From the NCBI GenBank assembly GCA_014381545.1, contig JACNLL010000064.1, forward strand, positions 1 to 34,898: a DNA stretch of 34,898 nucleotides, written 5' to 3'. Shown one piece after another: positions 33,892-34,898 of this stretch; position 1 is the first letter of the stretch, and every line of letters begins with the position of its first letter. Origin of the DNA: Candidatus Desulfaltia bathyphila. Its GTDB lineage: Bacteria > Desulfobacterota > Desulfobacteria > Desulfobacterales > ETH-SRB1. The notes under the pieces were generated by a model that saw only the letters and a program-made list of their open reading frames with translations, did no database searches and had not been told where the DNA came from. The position numbers and the translations under genes were made by a program.

Positions 33892-34898
33892 TTATTCAAT
33901 TATTTCACTTACCACTCCGGCGCCGACAGTCCGACCGCCTTCCCTTATCGCAAACCTCAGCTCCTTCTCCATAGCTATCGGTGTTATCAAGTCAGCCGTA
34001 ATGGTTACATTGTCTCCAGGCATAACCATCTCTACTCCCTCCGGCAAAGTTAATATCCCTGTAACATCGGTCGTCCTGAAATAAAACTGAGGCCGGTATC
34101 CATTGAAAAACGGGGTGTGACGACCTCCCTCCTCCTTGCTTAATATATATACCTCAGCCTTAAACTTCGTGTGCGGCGTTATCGAGCCGGGTATGGCTAC
34201 TACCTGACCACGCTCAACTTCCTCGCGCTTTGTCCCACGCAATAAAAGCCCTACATTGTCTCCGGCACGACCTTCATCAAGCAGTTTCCTGAACATCTCA
34301 ACACCGGTGCAGACCGTCTTCATCGTCGGACGGATACCTATTAGCTCTATTTCATCTCCTACACGAATTATACCACGATCAACTCGACCGGTCACAACAG
34401 TGCCACGACCCGATATGCTGAATACATCCTCTACAGGCATCAAAAACGGCTTGTCTATATCCCGCTTGGGCTCAGGTATAAATGTGTCTATGGCTTCCAT
34501 TAACTCAAATATACACTTGGCCTCATCACTGCCGGGATCATCGCTCTCAAGAGCCTTTAAAGCGCTGCCACGAATTATCGGGGTTTCGTCCCCGGGAAAC
34601 TCATACTTGTCCAATAACTCCCGAAGCTCTAACTCCACAAGCTCTATAAGCTCCTCATCATCCACCATGTCACATTTGTTTAAAAATACTACTATGCTCG
34701 GAACACCTACCTGACGAGCTAATAATATGTGCTCACGCGTCTGAGGCATCGGACCATCATCCGCTCCTACCACCAATATGGCCCCGTCCATCTGCGCAGC
34801 GCCGGTAATCATGTTCTTAATGTAATCCGCATGACCGGGACAATCTACATGCGCATAATGACGATTGTCAGTCTCATACTCAACATGCGCCGTCGCTA
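33892..34898 (-). CDS. tuf: Elongation factor Tu, copy 2 (partial, cut by window edge)
   Basis: This covers roughly residues 63-397 of EF-Tu and runs off the right edge; the first ~62 residues lie outside. The visible protein is identical to copy 1, and the DNA matches 19219-20225 at every position compared (offset 14673). The match ends at the stop codon: the first base beyond differs (G at 33891, T at 19218). Two near-identical tuf genes kept alike by gene conversion are usual in proteobacteria. Here this copy leads the tuf-rpmG-tRNA-Trp-secE-nusG group. Confidence 0.97.
   Translation of the reverse strand, partial: ATAHVEYETDNRHYAHVDCPGHADYIKNMITGAAQMDGAILVVGADDGPMPQTREHILLARQVGVPSIVVFLNKCDMVDDEELIELVELELRELLDKYEFPGDETPIIRGSALKALESDDPGSDEAKCIFELMEAIDTFIPEPKRDIDKPFLMPVEDVFSISGRGTVVTGRVDRGIIRVGDEIELIGIRPTMKTVCTGVEMFRKLLDEGRAGDNVGLLLRGTKREEVERGQVVAIPGSITPHTKFKAEVYILSKEEGGRHTPFFNGYRPQFYFRTTDVTGILTLPEGVEMVMPGDNVTITADLITPIAMEKELRFAIREGGRTVGAGVVSEIIE

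Overview
The window looks like a chromosomal segment of a deltaproteobacterium (Desulfobacterota, probably near Desulfobacterales). This rests on gene order (tuf-rpmG-tRNA-Trp-secE-nusG running without a break into rpoBC, str, S10, spc and alpha clusters), the full-length 1374/1377-residue RpoB/RpoC, and the general look of the proteins. The placement is an inference from reading and not a search result.

Layout. Bases 1-3449 are an accessory margin read mostly on the + strand: about 500 bases of repeat-bearing non-coding DNA, a HigBA toxin-antitoxin pair, an N-terminally truncated DUF4143-type ATPase remnant on the - strand, an unknown 140-residue protein, and a translationally coupled RNase Z-like metallo-beta-lactamase-fold hydrolase. 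From 3446 to the right edge every gene lies on the - strand. In transcription order these are tuf (second copy, cut by the window edge), rpmG, tRNA-Trp(CCA), secE, nusG, rplK, rplA, a terminator-like hairpin plus an L10 leader, rplJ, rplL, rpoB, rpoC, a promoter-bearing spacer, rpsL, rpsG, tuf (first copy), rpsJ, rplC, rplD, rplW, rplB, rpsS, rplV, rpsC, rplP, rpmC, rpsQ, rplN, rplX, rplE, rpsN, rpsH, rplF, rplR, rpsE, rpmD, rplO, secY, map, infA, rpmJ, rpsM, rpsK, rpsD, rpoA and rplQ. Together they supply ribosomal proteins of both subunits, the alpha, beta and beta' subunits of RNA polymerase, transcription factor NusG, initiation factor IF-1, EF-Tu, the SecY/SecE translocon core and methionine aminopeptidase.

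The genes themselves are conventional, with these exceptions: fusA (EF-G) is missing between rpsG and tuf, where a 13-bp inverted repeat lies instead; the two tuf copies are identical at every position compared, up to the stop codon; L17 carries a 75-residue lysine/alanine tail built from 13-residue repeats; RpoB has Leu at the position of E. coli Pro520; and rplQ and the RNase Z-like gene meet tail to tail with a 4-base overlap.

The most unusual feature is the set of dispersed inverted repeats inside the ribosomal operons. In the block 3446-21371 all nine intergenic gaps of 74 bases or more contain an inverted repeat, while the tight junctions do not. At least three families recur: an AT-rich GGAATT-type family (five copies plus a remnant), a CCCTGYAGCAAGCTRCAGGG palindrome family (four copies, one overlapping the rplL stop codon) and a GTCGAGT family (two copies). 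I saw no CRISPR array, phage module or clear new enzymatic system.
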